The notes under the pieces were generated by a model that saw nothing but the letters and a program-made list of their open reading frames with translations, had not been told where the DNA came from and made no database searches. A stretch of DNA of 64,000 nt from positions 1-64,000 of the forward strand of contig JBDTRP010000041.1 in NCBI GenBank assembly GCA_039931555.1. The letters run 5' to 3'. The first letter of the stretch is position 1, and every line of letters begins with the position of its first letter. Origin of the DNA: JAENVT01 sp039931555. Its GTDB lineage: Bacteria > Actinomycetota > Acidimicrobiia > Acidimicrobiales > Ilumatobacteraceae. Positions 1 to 8,871 of the stretch are shown one piece after another. The position numbers and the translations under genes were made by a program.

Positions 1-621
1 GTCGAAGGCATGCCCGGCGTTCTCGACGTTGAGCACGAAGCCCGGGTGCCCGGCCAGGGCCGCACCGATCGTGTCGACCCCCTCGTTCGGGATGTACGGA
101 TCTTCGTTGCCGAAGTGGAACAACGTCGGACACGACACCTGATCGATCAGGCCGATCATCGAGGCGACCCCGGACCCGTAGTAGCTGACGCAGCAGCTCG
201 GCTCGCCGTTGGCGGCGACACCCCACGCGAGCGTGCCGCCGAGACAGAACCCGATGACCGCTGGCGCAGCGTCGATACCGGGCTGCGTCTGCAGGTGAGC
301 CAGCGCGGCGGCGCAGTCGCCGATCGCGGCCGGGAAGTCGAGTTGCTGCACCTTCTCGAACGATGCTCCGAGCCCGGCCTCGGTGTGGTCGCTCTCCCAG
401 TTGGGGGCGAACCGCCAGAAGACGTCGGGCGCGCCGACGAGGTAGCCGGCGTCGGCGAGTCGCTCGGCGACGGCACGGATGTAGGCGCTGACGCCGAAGA
501 TCTCCTGGATCACCAGGATCGCGGCACGTGGAGCGTTCTCCGGGGTCCACACATGCAGGTCCATGGCTCCATCGGAGCCGCACATCACTTGGTCGGTTCG
601 CAGCGTCGTCATGACGCCCAT
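1..621 (-). CDS. dienelactone hydrolase family protein (C-terminus cut by window edge)
   Basis: Alpha/beta-hydrolase of the dienelactone hydrolase family, probably cytoplasmic; family members open lactone or ester bonds, and the substrate here is unknown. The frame is open from ATG 621 to base 1, about 207 codons. I see the family landmarks: a Gln-Glu-Ile-Phe-Gly motif with Glu40, the nucleophile motif Gly-Phe-Cys126-Leu-Gly-Gly, a Gly-Asn-Glu-Asp acid motif, and Gly-His-Ala-Phe-Asp close to the edge, which supplies the catalytic His. Only the last few dozen residues should be missing. ATG 612 is an in-frame alternative start. The gene is divergent from queA. Confidence 0.85.
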   Translation of the reverse strand, partial: MGVMTTLRTDQVMCGSDGAMDLHVWTPENAPRAAILVIQEIFGVSAYIRAVAERLADAGYLVGAPDVFWRFAPNWESDHTEAGLGASFEKVQQLDFPAAIGDCAAALAHLQTQPGIDAAPAVIGFCLGGTLAWGVAANGEPSCCVSYYGSGVASMIGLIDQVSCPTLFHFGNEDPYIPNEGVDTIGAALAGHPGFVLNVENAGHAFD

Positions 622-633
622 GGTGTCACACCA
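621..633. promoter_or_regulatory. 13-bp perfect dyad between divergent genes
   Basis: TGGTGT-C-ACACCA is a perfect inverted repeat at the start codon of the hydrolase gene and upstream of queA. It could be an operator shared by the divergent pair. There is no regulator nearby to pair with it, and a short dyad can arise by chance. Confidence 0.25.
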
Positions 634-648
634 TCGCGACCCCCGCCG

Positions 649-654
649 TAGCCT
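649..654 (+). promoter_or_regulatory. -10 hexamer TAGCCT for queA (leaderless)
   Basis: TAGCCT ends 9 nt before the queA ATG, with no Shine-Dalgarno sequence between. It fits the recurring TANNNT pattern of this window. No clear -35 element is seen. Confidence 0.5.
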
Positions 655-663
655 GGTCGGCCG

Positions 664-1674
664 ATGCGCCTGACCGACTTTGACTACGACCTTCCGGTCG
701 AGCGCATCGCCCAGGTGCCGATCGAGCCCCGTGATGCGGCGCGGTTGCTGGTGGACCAGGGCAGTGCCGAGCCGCTACACCTGCGTGTCCACGATCTGCC
801 GACGCAGCTCGCCGATGGCGATCTGCTCGTCGTCAACGACACAAGGGTGATTCCGGCACGACTCCTCCTGCAGCGCGAGACTGGTGGCGCTGCCGAGGTG
901 CTCTTGCTGGAACCGGCCAGCGACGATCGCCGGACCTGGGAGGCGATGATCCGCCCGGCCCGGAAGCTGCGGGTCGGGGAGGAGTTGGTCGATGCGGCGG
1001 GCCACGCCGTGGTCTGCATCGGCGGCCGAACCGAGGCCGGCGACACCTGGCAGGTGACCATTGTGGCCGAGGGCGACCCGCTTGCCGTGCTGCAACGACA
1101 TGGACAGATGCCGCTGCCCCCCTACATCGGGGTCGAACTCGCCGAGCCGGAGCGCTACCAGACGGTGTACTCGGCCGAGCCCGCCTCGTCCGCCGCGCCG
1201 ACCGCGGGGCTGCACTTCACCCCGCAACTGCTCGACGCCGTGGTCGCACGTGGCGTTGAGGTGGCCAAGGTCGAACTGGTCGTGGGCCTCGACACGTTCA
1301 AGCCGGTGGTCGCCGAGGATCCGGCTCGCCACGTGATGCACAGCGAGCGCTACCGGGTCGAGGCACAGGTACTGGAACAGTGCCGGCAGGCCCGACGAGT
1401 CGTGGCGGTCGGCACCACCAGCGTACGTGCGCTCGAATCGGCGGCGATGGGTGTGCTGCACGGACGCACGCGGTTGTTCATCACCCGACCGTACGACTGG
1501 AAGGTCGTCGACGTGATGATGACGAACTTCCATCTTCCACGCACCACGCTGTTGATGATGATCGACGCCTTCGTGGGCGAACGGTGGCGGAGCTTGTACG
1601 ACGTGGCGCTGGCCGAGCACTATCGATTTCTCAGTTTTGGCGACGCCATGCTGCTCGATCGGCGGGCGAACTAG
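664..1674 (+). CDS. queA: tRNA preQ1(34) S-adenosylmethionine ribosyltransferase-isomerase QueA
   Basis: QueA transfers and rearranges the ribosyl part of SAM onto preQ1 at tRNA position 34, forming epoxyqueuosine. The 336-residue length is typical. The N-terminus (RLTDFDYDLPVERIAQVP) and the segments PARLLL, PLPPYI, AAPTAGLHFT, VGLDTFKPV and the C-terminal TNFHLPRTTLLMM are all characteristic of the family. The ATG follows a TAGCCT hexamer by 9 nt. The stop codon abuts the tgt start, so the two queuosine genes form one transcription unit. Confidence 0.97.
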   Translation: MRLTDFDYDLPVERIAQVPIEPRDAARLLVDQGSAEPLHLRVHDLPTQLADGDLLVVNDTRVIPARLLLQRETGGAAEVLLLEPASDDRRTWEAMIRPARKLRVGEELVDAAGHAVVCIGGRTEAGDTWQVTIVAEGDPLAVLQRHGQMPLPPYIGVELAEPERYQTVYSAEPASSAAPTAGLHFTPQLLDAVVARGVEVAKVELVVGLDTFKPVVAEDPARHVMHSERYRVEAQVLEQCRQARRVVAVGTTSVRALESAAMGVLHGRTRLFITRPYDWKVVDVMMTNFHLPRTTLLMMIDAFVGERWRSLYDVALAEHYRFLSFGDAMLLDRRAN

Positions 1675-2772
1675 ATGCACCCGGTACGGTTCGAGGCAGT
1701 GGCGATCGACGGATCGGCGCGCAGCGGCGTCGCTCACACCGCTCGCGGAAGCTACCGCACGCCGTGCTTCATGCCGGTGGGCACCCGCGGTGCGATCAAG
1801 TACCTCAGCGCCGCCGACTACGAGCGACTCGGCGCCGAGATCGTGCTCGGCAACACCTACCACCTCATGTTGCGACCGGGCGCACACACGGTGGCAGCGC
1901 TTGGCGGCATCGGACGTTTCGCCGGCTGGAAGGGATTGACACTGACGGACAGCGGTGGGTTCCAGGTGTTCTCACTCGATCCCAAGATCGACGACGACGG
2001 CGTCACCTTTCAGAGCACCTATGACGGATCGTCGATCCGCTTCACTCCGGAGGCCGCCGTCAACACGCAGGAGTTGCTCGGCGCCGACATCCAGATGGTG
2101 CTCGACGTCTGCCCGCCGTTGCCGTCACCGCCCGAAGTGATCCGCGTTGCACTGGAGCGCACCTCGGCGTGGGCCGAGCGGGCGAGAACGACCCACCGTC
2201 GCGACGATCAGGCCTTGTTCGGAATCGTCCAGGGTGGCATCAGCGAACAACTCCGCGTGGAGAGTGCGCAGCGCACGGCGGCACTCGACTTCGACGGATA
2301 CGGGATCGGTGGTCTCAGCGTCGGCGAGAGCCGTGGCGAAATGGTCCCGGCGTTGGCTGCGGCGTTGTCGCAGCTTCCTGTGGATCGGCCGCGCTACCTG
2401 ATGGGCGTCGGTGACCCGGCCAGCCTGGTCGAGGCGGTCGCTCTCGGCGTCGATCAGTTCGACTGCGTGATGCAGACCAGGATCGGCCGTCATGGCACGG
2501 CGTTGACCGACCAGGGCAAGCTGCACATCAAGAACGCCAAGCACATCCAGAGCGACGAACCGTTGGACGCTTCGTGCTCGTGCGAGGTCTGTGCACGACA
2601 CAGTCGCGGGTACATTCGCCACCTGTTTCAGGTCGGCGAACCGACGGCGCCGAGGCTGATGAGCCTGCACAACATCAGTTGGACGCTGCAGTTGATGGCC
2701 CGGATGCGGGGTGCAATCGAGACCGGCGCCTTCGATTCGCTTCGTCAAGAGGTTCTCTCTGTTTGGGGGTGA
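1675..2772 (+). CDS. tgt: queuine tRNA-ribosyltransferase (TGT)
   Basis: TGT exchanges guanine-34 of Asp, Asn, His and Tyr tRNAs for preQ1. The 365-residue TIM-barrel protein shows the proton-shuttle Asp92 in LTDSGGFQ, the base-recognition loop ALFGIVQGG, the nucleophile Asp263 in FDCVMQTR, and the zinc site Cys301, Cys303, Cys306 and His332. Most bacterial sequences have Pro where Gln267 stands in FDCVMQTR, a small deviation next to the nucleophile. The start codon directly follows the queA stop, so translational coupling is likely. Confidence 0.97.
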   Translation: MHPVRFEAVAIDGSARSGVAHTARGSYRTPCFMPVGTRGAIKYLSAADYERLGAEIVLGNTYHLMLRPGAHTVAALGGIGRFAGWKGLTLTDSGGFQVFSLDPKIDDDGVTFQSTYDGSSIRFTPEAAVNTQELLGADIQMVLDVCPPLPSPPEVIRVALERTSAWAERARTTHRRDDQALFGIVQGGISEQLRVESAQRTAALDFDGYGIGGLSVGESRGEMVPALAAALSQLPVDRPRYLMGVGDPASLVEAVALGVDQFDCVMQTRIGRHGTALTDQGKLHIKNAKHIQSDEPLDASCSCEVCARHSRGYIRHLFQVGEPTAPRLMSLHNISWTLQLMARMRGAIETGAFDSLRQEVLSVWG

Positions 2773-2858
2773 GATGCCCAACGGGTCGTACTGGTGGCTA
2801 GCATTCCCCGTCGGTTATTAGCGGTCTTCCCCTTCCATCGCCACAAATTGGATCCCAC

Positions 2859-3260
2859 ATGCACGTCCTGTCGATTCTCGCTGCCGACTCCAAGTCCGGC
2901 TCCGGCTCCCTGGCCGGCTTGTTCGTTCCGATGTTGCTCATCGGGGCAGCGATGTACTTCCTGATGATCCGCCCGCAGCGACGCAAGATGCGCACACAGT
3001 CGCAGCTCCAGTCGTCGATCGACGTGGGCGACGAGGTCATGACCACGTCGGGTATGTACGGCTTCGTCACGCTCCTCGAAGGCGACATCGCCTGGCTGGA
3101 GATCGACGACAACGTGCAGATCCGCATTGCTCGCCAGGCCCTGCAGCGCAAGGTCGACACTGCGCAGGGCGACACCGCTGTACCGAGTGACAATGGTTCC
3201 GGCCGCAGCACCAAGATCGAGCCGTCCGACGGTTCGGAATCAGACGAGCCCGCCAAGTAA
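2859..3260 (+). CDS. yajC: preprotein translocase subunit YajC
   Basis: Small membrane partner of SecDF. One transmembrane helix at about residues 13-37 (SLAGLFVPMLLIGAAMYFLM) is followed by the family signature IRPQRRKMR, then a cytoplasmic domain with GDEVMTTSGMYGFV. The 133 residues end in a charged, disordered tail. The stop codon TAA overlaps the secD ATG by one base. The 86-bp gap before it holds no gene; a TAGCAT at 2799 is a possible but weak -10. Confidence 0.93.
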   Translation: MHVLSILAADSKSGSGSLAGLFVPMLLIGAAMYFLMIRPQRRKMRTQSQLQSSIDVGDEVMTTSGMYGFVTLLEGDIAWLEIDDNVQIRIARQALQRKVDTAQGDTAVPSDNGSGRSTKIEPSDGSESDEPAK

Positions 3261-4903
3261 TGCGCAAGAAGCTGATCTATTCGCTCGTCGCCATCTTGGT
3301 GATCTCGTTCGGCGGGCTGATCGCCACGCTGGTCGACGGCGACACGCCATCCCTCGGGCTCGACCTGCAGGGTGGTATCTCGATCACCCAGAAACCGGTG
3401 GGCGCGTTCAACACCTCGAGCCTCGATCTCGCTGTCGATCGCATCCGCGAGCGCGTCGACAGCCTCGGCGTCGCCGAGCCGGAGATCCTGCGCCAGGGCG
3501 ACGCAATCGTCGTCAACCTGCCCGGCGTCAAGAACCAGGCGCAGGCCGAGCAACTCGTCAAGGTGACCGGCCAGGTGTACCTGCGACCGGTGCTGACCAG
3601 TGATCAACTGCCCTTCCCCTGCACGACGTCGGATCCGAAGAAGCAACCGACGACCTCCGCCACCACCACGACGGTAGCCGGAGCGACGACGACCAGCGTG
3701 GCGGGCTCGGCGGTTCCGGCGAGCAGCACCGATGCACCGACCACCACGGCCGCAGGTGGTCCATCGCGCCGGCAGACCACCGGCAACAGTACGACGACCG
3801 TTGCATCGTCGGCCAGCACCACGCAGGCTCCGTCGACCACGGTCGCGACCGGTGCACCGACCACGACCGTGGCGGGTGCACCGACGACGACCGTTGCCGG
3901 TGATACCCCGCTGTCGCTGCCAGATGTTGCTCCCGACCAACCCGGCTTCGTCAAGGCTCGCGGCGGAAGCGTCTGCTACGTCGGTCCGTCCGGCGGCACT
4001 GGCGAGGTGTTCCAAGACGATGCCACGGCACGAATCCTGTCGGGATCTGGATGGGGTGTCACGGTCAGTCTTCGTGGCGGCGCGAATGGTGAGGACGTGT
4101 GGAACGTGCTCGCGTCCGAGTGCTTCAACGCCACGGCGACGTGCCCCACCCGCCAGTTGGCGATCGAGCTCGACGGCGAAGTCATCTCGGCGCCGACCGT
4201 GCAGCAAGCCAACTTCACCGGAAGCGTGCAGATCACAGGCAGCTTCAGCGAGTCGGAGGCCCGCAACCTGGCCAGGGTGTTGAACAGTGGTTCGCTGCCG
4301 GTCAGGCTGGAGACGCAGGCCGTGCAAACGGTCTCGCCGACCCTCGGGAAGGACTCGCTGCGGGCGGCTTGGATCGCCGGACTGGTCGGCATCGGGCTGG
4401 TCTTCATCTTCATGCTGCTCTACTACCGCCTGCTCGGTTTGATCGTTGCCGGGGGCTTGGCTGTCTCGGGTGCGCTGATCTGGACGACCATCTCGTTCCT
4501 CTCCAAAACGCAAGGTCTTGCCCTTTCGCTGGCCGGCATCGCCGGTCTCATCGTCTCGGTCGGTGTCACGGTCGACTCGTACGTGGTCTTCTTCGAACGT
4601 TTGAAGGATGAAGTTCGCGCCGGGCGATCGATGCGCAACAGCGCCCAGCGCGGTTTCGCCGGCGCTTGGCACACGATCGTCGTCGCCGACATGGTGTCGC
4701 TGATCGGCGCTGCTGTGCTGTGGTACCTGACGGTCGGCTCGGTCCGAGGGTTCGCGTTCTTCCTCGGGCTCTCCACGTTGTGCGACCTGCTCGTCGCCTA
4801 CTTCTTCACTCGCCCAGTGGTGCTGTTGCTGGCCCGAACCGATTGGATGGCTCGACGCAAGGTGATGGGCATCGAAGTAGCACCAGCGGGGGCATCGTCG
4901 TGA
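3260..4903 (+). CDS. secD: protein translocase subunit SecD
   Basis: SecD uses the proton gradient to pull proteins across the membrane after SecYEG. It has an N-terminal transmembrane helix (residues 5-25), then SLGLDLQGG, a large extracytoplasmic region, and a C-terminal five-helix bundle with the SLAGIAGLIVSVGVTVDSYVVFFERLKDE signature split over helices 4-5. Residues about 127-215 of the external region are a low-complexity Thr/Ala/Val/Ser insert, which brings the length to 547 residues. It overlaps yajC by one base and secF by four. Confidence 0.96.
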   Translation: MRKKLIYSLVAILVISFGGLIATLVDGDTPSLGLDLQGGISITQKPVGAFNTSSLDLAVDRIRERVDSLGVAEPEILRQGDAIVVNLPGVKNQAQAEQLVKVTGQVYLRPVLTSDQLPFPCTTSDPKKQPTTSATTTTVAGATTTSVAGSAVPASSTDAPTTTAAGGPSRRQTTGNSTTTVASSASTTQAPSTTVATGAPTTTVAGAPTTTVAGDTPLSLPDVAPDQPGFVKARGGSVCYVGPSGGTGEVFQDDATARILSGSGWGVTVSLRGGANGEDVWNVLASECFNATATCPTRQLAIELDGEVISAPTVQQANFTGSVQITGSFSESEARNLARVLNSGSLPVRLETQAVQTVSPTLGKDSLRAAWIAGLVGIGLVFIFMLLYYRLLGLIVAGGLAVSGALIWTTISFLSKTQGLALSLAGIAGLIVSVGVTVDSYVVFFERLKDEVRAGRSMRNSAQRGFAGAWHTIVVADMVSLIGAAVLWYLTVGSVRGFAFFLGLSTLCDLLVAYFFTRPVVLLLARTDWMARRKVMGIEVAPAGASS

Positions 4904-6060
4904 GCACGGAAGTTCTTCCCAACATCCGGCCACGGCGCGGGCTGGGCGGCCGGTTGTACCACGGCGAGACCGCGATCGACTTCTACGGTCGGCGCTGGTG
5001 GGGTCTGATCATCTCGTCGGTGCTGCTGGTGGTCACGTTCGGATCGCTGATCGGTCAAGGGCTCAACCTCGGTCTCGACTTCGAGGGCGGGGTGGCGTGG
5101 GAGGTCTCGTCCACGAACCTCAGTATCGAGCAGGCCAGGGCAGTGCTCGACGCCAATGGGATCAACGGCACCGATGCGAAGGTGCAAGAACGCACGTCGG
5201 CCTCGGGCGCCGTGCTGTTGATCCAGGTCGGTGATCAATCCGTCGCCAAGCGCGAAGCGGTGCAGGCCGCACTGGCAACATCAGCCAAGGTCGAGACGCA
5301 ATCGGTCAGCGTCAACTCGGTCAGCTCGACCTGGGGTCGCAGCATCACCGAGAAGGCAGTCCGGGCGCTGATCATCTTCTTGATCCTTGTCGCCCTGTTC
5401 ATTGCCTGGAGGCTGGAGTGGCGCATGGCGCTGGCCGCCATCATCGCCATGTTGCACGACGTCTTGATCAGTGTGGGCGTGTACTCGGTCTTGCGATTCG
5501 AGGTCACCCCGGCGACCGTGGTGGCCTTCTTGACGATCCTCGGTTTCTCGCTCTACGACACGATCGTGGTGTTCGACAAGGTCAACGACAACACCGACCG
5601 GTTCTCCGGCGCTCGCGTGCCGTATGCCGACGTGATCAACGTGTCGATGAACCAGGTGCTGATGCGTTCGATCAACACGAGTTTGGCTGCGGTGTTGCCG
5701 GTCCTGTCGCTGCTGATCCTCGGCGCCGGCATCCTCGGCGCGATCACGCTTCGTGAGTTCGCCCTGGCCCTGCTCGTCGGGTTGTTGACCGGTTCGTACT
5801 CGTCGATCTTCATCGCCTCGCCGTTGCTAGCGATGTTCAAGATGCGCGAGCCCCGGTATCGCTCGTTCCACGGCGCGCATGCGACCGGGGCAGAACTCGA
5901 GCACCTGGTGCTCGGCGGTTCGCCGGCGGCGCGACGCGAGGCAGCCCGCCATCGCAACGAATCACCGGGCGAAGTCGTGCTACCGGTCACCCAGCACACG
6001 CCCGAGTCGCTGCTGACGCACCCGCCCCGGCCGCGGAAGAAGAAGCGTCGCGCCAGCTGA
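4900..6060 (+). CDS. secF: protein translocase subunit SecF
   Basis: SecF pairs with SecD in the proton-driven export complex. I chose GTG 4900, which overlaps the secD stop (GTGA) and gives 386 residues. This start places the first transmembrane helix (about 38-58) and the GLNLGLDFEGGVAWEV signature in the usual positions. The C-terminal membrane domain contains TILGFSLYDTIVVFDKVNDN, the SecF form of the RND motif. The tail is basic (PRPRKKKRRAS). The frame stays open further upstream inside secD, but that extension would not fit the family. Confidence 0.95.
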   Translation: MSTEVLPNIRPRRGLGGRLYHGETAIDFYGRRWWGLIISSVLLVVTFGSLIGQGLNLGLDFEGGVAWEVSSTNLSIEQARAVLDANGINGTDAKVQERTSASGAVLLIQVGDQSVAKREAVQAALATSAKVETQSVSVNSVSSTWGRSITEKAVRALIIFLILVALFIAWRLEWRMALAAIIAMLHDVLISVGVYSVLRFEVTPATVVAFLTILGFSLYDTIVVFDKVNDNTDRFSGARVPYADVINVSMNQVLMRSINTSLAAVLPVLSLLILGAGILGAITLREFALALLVGLLTGSYSSIFIASPLLAMFKMREPRYRSFHGAHATGAELEHLVLGGSPAARREAARHRNESPGEVVLPVTQHTPESLLTHPPRPRKKKRRAS

Positions 6061-6067
6061 GCGACGG

Positions 6068-6073
6068 TAGCGT
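6068..6073 (+). promoter_or_regulatory. -10 hexamer TAGCGT for apt (leaderless)
   Basis: TAGCGT ends 8 nt before the apt ATG with no Shine-Dalgarno sequence. It suggests that apt-rel can be transcribed separately from secF. Confidence 0.5.
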
Positions 6074-6081
6074 GAAGCCGT

Positions 6082-6609
6082 ATGGCGTCAAATGGCCACT
6101 GGCTCACCGATCTCGTCCGCGACATCGACGACTTCCCCACGCCGGGGGTCGTCTTTCGCGACATCACCCCGCTGCTCGGTGACGGCGATGGCTTCGTTCG
6201 GGCGATCAACGAGTTGGCCGATCGATTCGACGGCATGCGGGCCGACAGGGTGCTGGGGATGGAAGCACGGGGCTTCATCATCGCAGCGCCGGTTGCCTAC
6301 CGCATGGGTGCCGGGTTCGTCCCGGTTCGCAAGGCGGGCAAGCTGCCGTGGGCGGTCGTTCGCGAGGAGTACTCCCTCGAATACGGCCGCGACAAGCTCG
6401 AGATCCATCGCGACGCGATCCATCCCGGCGAGCAGATCCTGGTGATCGACGATGTGTTGGCAACCGGTGGCACGGCCGCGGCAACCGTGCGCCTTGTCGA
6501 AGCCCTCGGCGGAATCGTGATGGGCGTGGGCTTCTTGATCGAGATCGAAGAGCTCGACGGTCGAGCGCGGCTCGCGGGTCATCGAGTCGAAAGTCTCGCT
6601 AGGTACTGA
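6082..6609 (+). CDS. apt: adenine phosphoribosyltransferase
   Basis: APRT converts adenine and PRPP to AMP in purine salvage. The 175 residues include the N-terminal FPTPGVVFRDITPLL signature, VLGMEARGFI, and the PRPP-binding loop VIDDVLATGGT at about residues 121-131. It lies between secF and rel, the common actinobacterial order. A TAGCGT hexamer 8 nt before the ATG suggests its own leaderless promoter. Confidence 0.96.
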   Translation: MASNGHWLTDLVRDIDDFPTPGVVFRDITPLLGDGDGFVRAINELADRFDGMRADRVLGMEARGFIIAAPVAYRMGAGFVPVRKAGKLPWAVVREEYSLEYGRDKLEIHRDAIHPGEQILVIDDVLATGGTAAATVRLVEALGGIVMGVGFLIEIEELDGRARLAGHRVESLARY

Positions 6610-6618
6610 GGCGCCGCC

Positions 6619-8838
6619 GTGGCTGCTGTCGATCGAGTGCTTCCGTGGCGGAGGCACCAGAACGTCACCGCTGACGAGCTGACGCCACTGCTGAGCGCCT
6701 ATCGGCGCCGGCACCCGAAGGCGTCGGTGACGATGATCAATCGCGCCTACGAGACGGCCAAGGAAGCGCACCGCCATCAGTCGCGTGGCAGCGGCGAGAG
6801 CTACATCAACCACCCACTGGCGGTGGCCCGCATCGTCGCCGACATCGGTCTCGACGAGATCTCGCTGGCCGCCGCGCTGCTGCACGACGCAGTCGAAGAC
6901 ACCGAGATCACCATCGCCGATGTCGAGGCGGCATTCGGCGCCGAGGTTGCCGCGATCGTCGACGGCGTGACCAAGCTCGAGCGGCTGCAGTTCGACTCGA
7001 AAGAGGCACAGCAAGCGGCCACCATGCGCAAGATGCTGGTGGCCATGGCTCGCGACCTGCGCGTGTTGATCATCAAGCTCGCCGACCGCTTGCACAACAT
7101 GCGCACGATCGCCGCGATGCCGAGCGACAAGCAGCGCCGCATCGCTCAGGAGACACTCGACATCTACGCCCCGCTGGCCCATCGCCTCGGCATGCAGGAG
7201 CTGAAGCAGCAACTCGAAGACCTCTCGTTCGCATCGCTGTACCCGAAACGCTTTGCCGAGCTCGACCATCTGGTCAGCACGCGCACACCCGAGCGCGAGG
7301 TGTACCTGGCCAAGGCGATCGCCGAGGTCGGCGGACGCCTCCACGATCTCAACATCGAGGCCGAGGTCACCGGTCGCGGCAAGCACCTGTGGAGCATCTA
7401 CGAGAAGATGATGCAGAAAGGGCGCGAGTTCGACGACATCTTCGATCTCGTCGCCATCCGGGTGATCGTCGACTCGGTGAAGGACTGCTACGCCGCGTTG
7501 GGGTGCATCCACGGGAGCTACAAGCCGGTGGTGGGTCGTTTCAAGGACTACATCGCCATGCCGAAGTTCAACCTCTACCAGAGCCTGCACACCACGGTGA
7601 TCGGCCCTGGCGGCAAGGTGGTCGAGGTCCAGATCCGGTCGCGCGAGATGCACCAGCGTGCCGAGTGGGGCGTCGCAGCACACTGGTCGTACAAGGGTGA
7701 CGGTTCCACCAGCGATATCGATTGGCTGAACCGCATCATCGACTGGCAGGCCGACATCTCTGATCCGGCGGCCTTCATGGAGAACCTGAAGACCGACCTC
7801 GAGCAGGACGAGGTGTTCGTCTTCACGCCGAAGGGCCGGGTCATCCCGTTGCCGGTCGGGTCGACCAGCATCGACTTCGCCTACGCCGTGCACACCGACG
7901 TCGGGCATGCCTGCATCGGTGCCAAAGTCAACGGCCGCCTCGTCCCATTGGGCACCACGCTGCACAGCGGCGACACCGTCGAGATCTTCACGTCGAAGGT
8001 CGAGACCGCCGGCCCGTCGCGCGACTGGCTGCAGTTCGTCGCCTCGCCGCGCGCACGCAACAAGATCCGCCAGTGGTTCAGCCGCGAGCGCCGCGTCGAC
8101 ATGATCGAGGCCGGCCGCGAGGAGCTGACGAAAGAGTTCCGACGTGAAGGCCTGCCCCTGCAGCGCATCTGGGACAGCAAGGTCCTGACCGACGAAGTCG
8201 TGGCCAGTTCGTACGCCGACCTCGACTCGGTGCTGGCAGCGATCGGCGAGCATCACGTCTCGGCACGCTCGATCGCTCAGAAGGTTGCCCGTGGGTTCTC
8301 GCAAGGTGCCGATGGCGAGCAGTTCTCGGTCGTGTCGCCGACCCGACCCGACCGGCCTCATCGCCCGCGCTCCACGGTCGGGGTGCACGTCGAAGGCCTC
8401 GACGACATCCTCGTGCGTTTGTCACGGTGCTGTACGCCGGTGCCCGGAGACGACATCGTCGGCTTCGTCACCCGTGGCCGCGGCGTGTCGGTGCATCGCA
8501 CCGATTGCGCCAACGCCGAGAGCCTGATGAGTGACCAAGCGGCTCGGTTGATCGACGTCGATTGGGACGGAGACCGTACCAAGGCCATCTTCCGCGCCGG
8601 CGTCGAGGTGGTCGCTCTCGACCGTTCGCGCTTGCTGCGCGATGTGGCCAACGCACTCAGCGAACAGCACGTCAACATCGTCTCGTGCAGCACCCACACC
8701 GGCGGCGACCGAGTTGCCAGGATGCGATTTGAATTCGAGTTGGCCGACCCCAGCCATCTCGAGTCGGTACTGCGCACCATCAAGCACATCGATGCCGTCT
8801 ACGACGCCTATCGACTGGTGCCGGGTAAAGGCGGCTGA
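6619..8838 (+). CDS. relA: bifunctional (p)ppGpp synthetase/hydrolase (RSH family, Rel)
   Basis: Makes and degrades the stringent-response alarmone (p)ppGpp. Domain order over 739 residues: HD hydrolase with His89-Asp90 in LLHDAVEDT; synthetase with Arg307-Phe-Lys-Asp310 in the RFKDYIAMPK motif; a TGS domain from about residue 395 (DEVFVFTPKGRVIPLPVGS); a conserved CCTPVPGDDI region; and a C-terminal ACT domain. An intact HD motif plus RXKD, rather than the EXDD of synthetase-only RelA, marks a long bifunctional enzyme. The start is GTG 6619, 9 nt after the apt stop. Confidence 0.96.
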   Translation: MAAVDRVLPWRRHQNVTADELTPLLSAYRRRHPKASVTMINRAYETAKEAHRHQSRGSGESYINHPLAVARIVADIGLDEISLAAALLHDAVEDTEITIADVEAAFGAEVAAIVDGVTKLERLQFDSKEAQQAATMRKMLVAMARDLRVLIIKLADRLHNMRTIAAMPSDKQRRIAQETLDIYAPLAHRLGMQELKQQLEDLSFASLYPKRFAELDHLVSTRTPEREVYLAKAIAEVGGRLHDLNIEAEVTGRGKHLWSIYEKMMQKGREFDDIFDLVAIRVIVDSVKDCYAALGCIHGSYKPVVGRFKDYIAMPKFNLYQSLHTTVIGPGGKVVEVQIRSREMHQRAEWGVAAHWSYKGDGSTSDIDWLNRIIDWQADISDPAAFMENLKTDLEQDEVFVFTPKGRVIPLPVGSTSIDFAYAVHTDVGHACIGAKVNGRLVPLGTTLHSGDTVEIFTSKVETAGPSRDWLQFVASPRARNKIRQWFSRERRVDMIEAGREELTKEFRREGLPLQRIWDSKVLTDEVVASSYADLDSVLAAIGEHHVSARSIAQKVARGFSQGADGEQFSVVSPTRPDRPHRPRSTVGVHVEGLDDILVRLSRCCTPVPGDDIVGFVTRGRGVSVHRTDCANAESLMSDQAARLIDVDWDGDRTKAIFRAGVEVVALDRSRLLRDVANALSEQHVNIVSCSTHTGGDRVARMRFEFELADPSHLESVLRTIKHIDAVYDAYRLVPGKGG

Positions 8839-8856
8839 CCAGGCAAACTCCTCCGA

Positions 8857-8862
8857 TAGCCT
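8857..8862 (+). promoter_or_regulatory. -10 hexamer TAGCCT for hisS (leaderless)
   Basis: TAGCCT ends 9 nt before the hisS ATG in the 33-bp gap after rel. It is the same hexamer at the same distance as before queA. Confidence 0.5.
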
Positions 8863-8871
8863 GGATCGACG

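Noticed and set aside
2798..4933. A 711-codon minus-strand open frame
   Set aside because: It is the antisense shadow of yajC and secD; its Gly/Arg-rich stretches mirror the Thr-rich SecD insert.
6088..8388. A 766-codon minus-strand open frame
   Set aside because: It lies opposite apt and rel, whose catalytic motifs are complete. No domain is seen in its translation.
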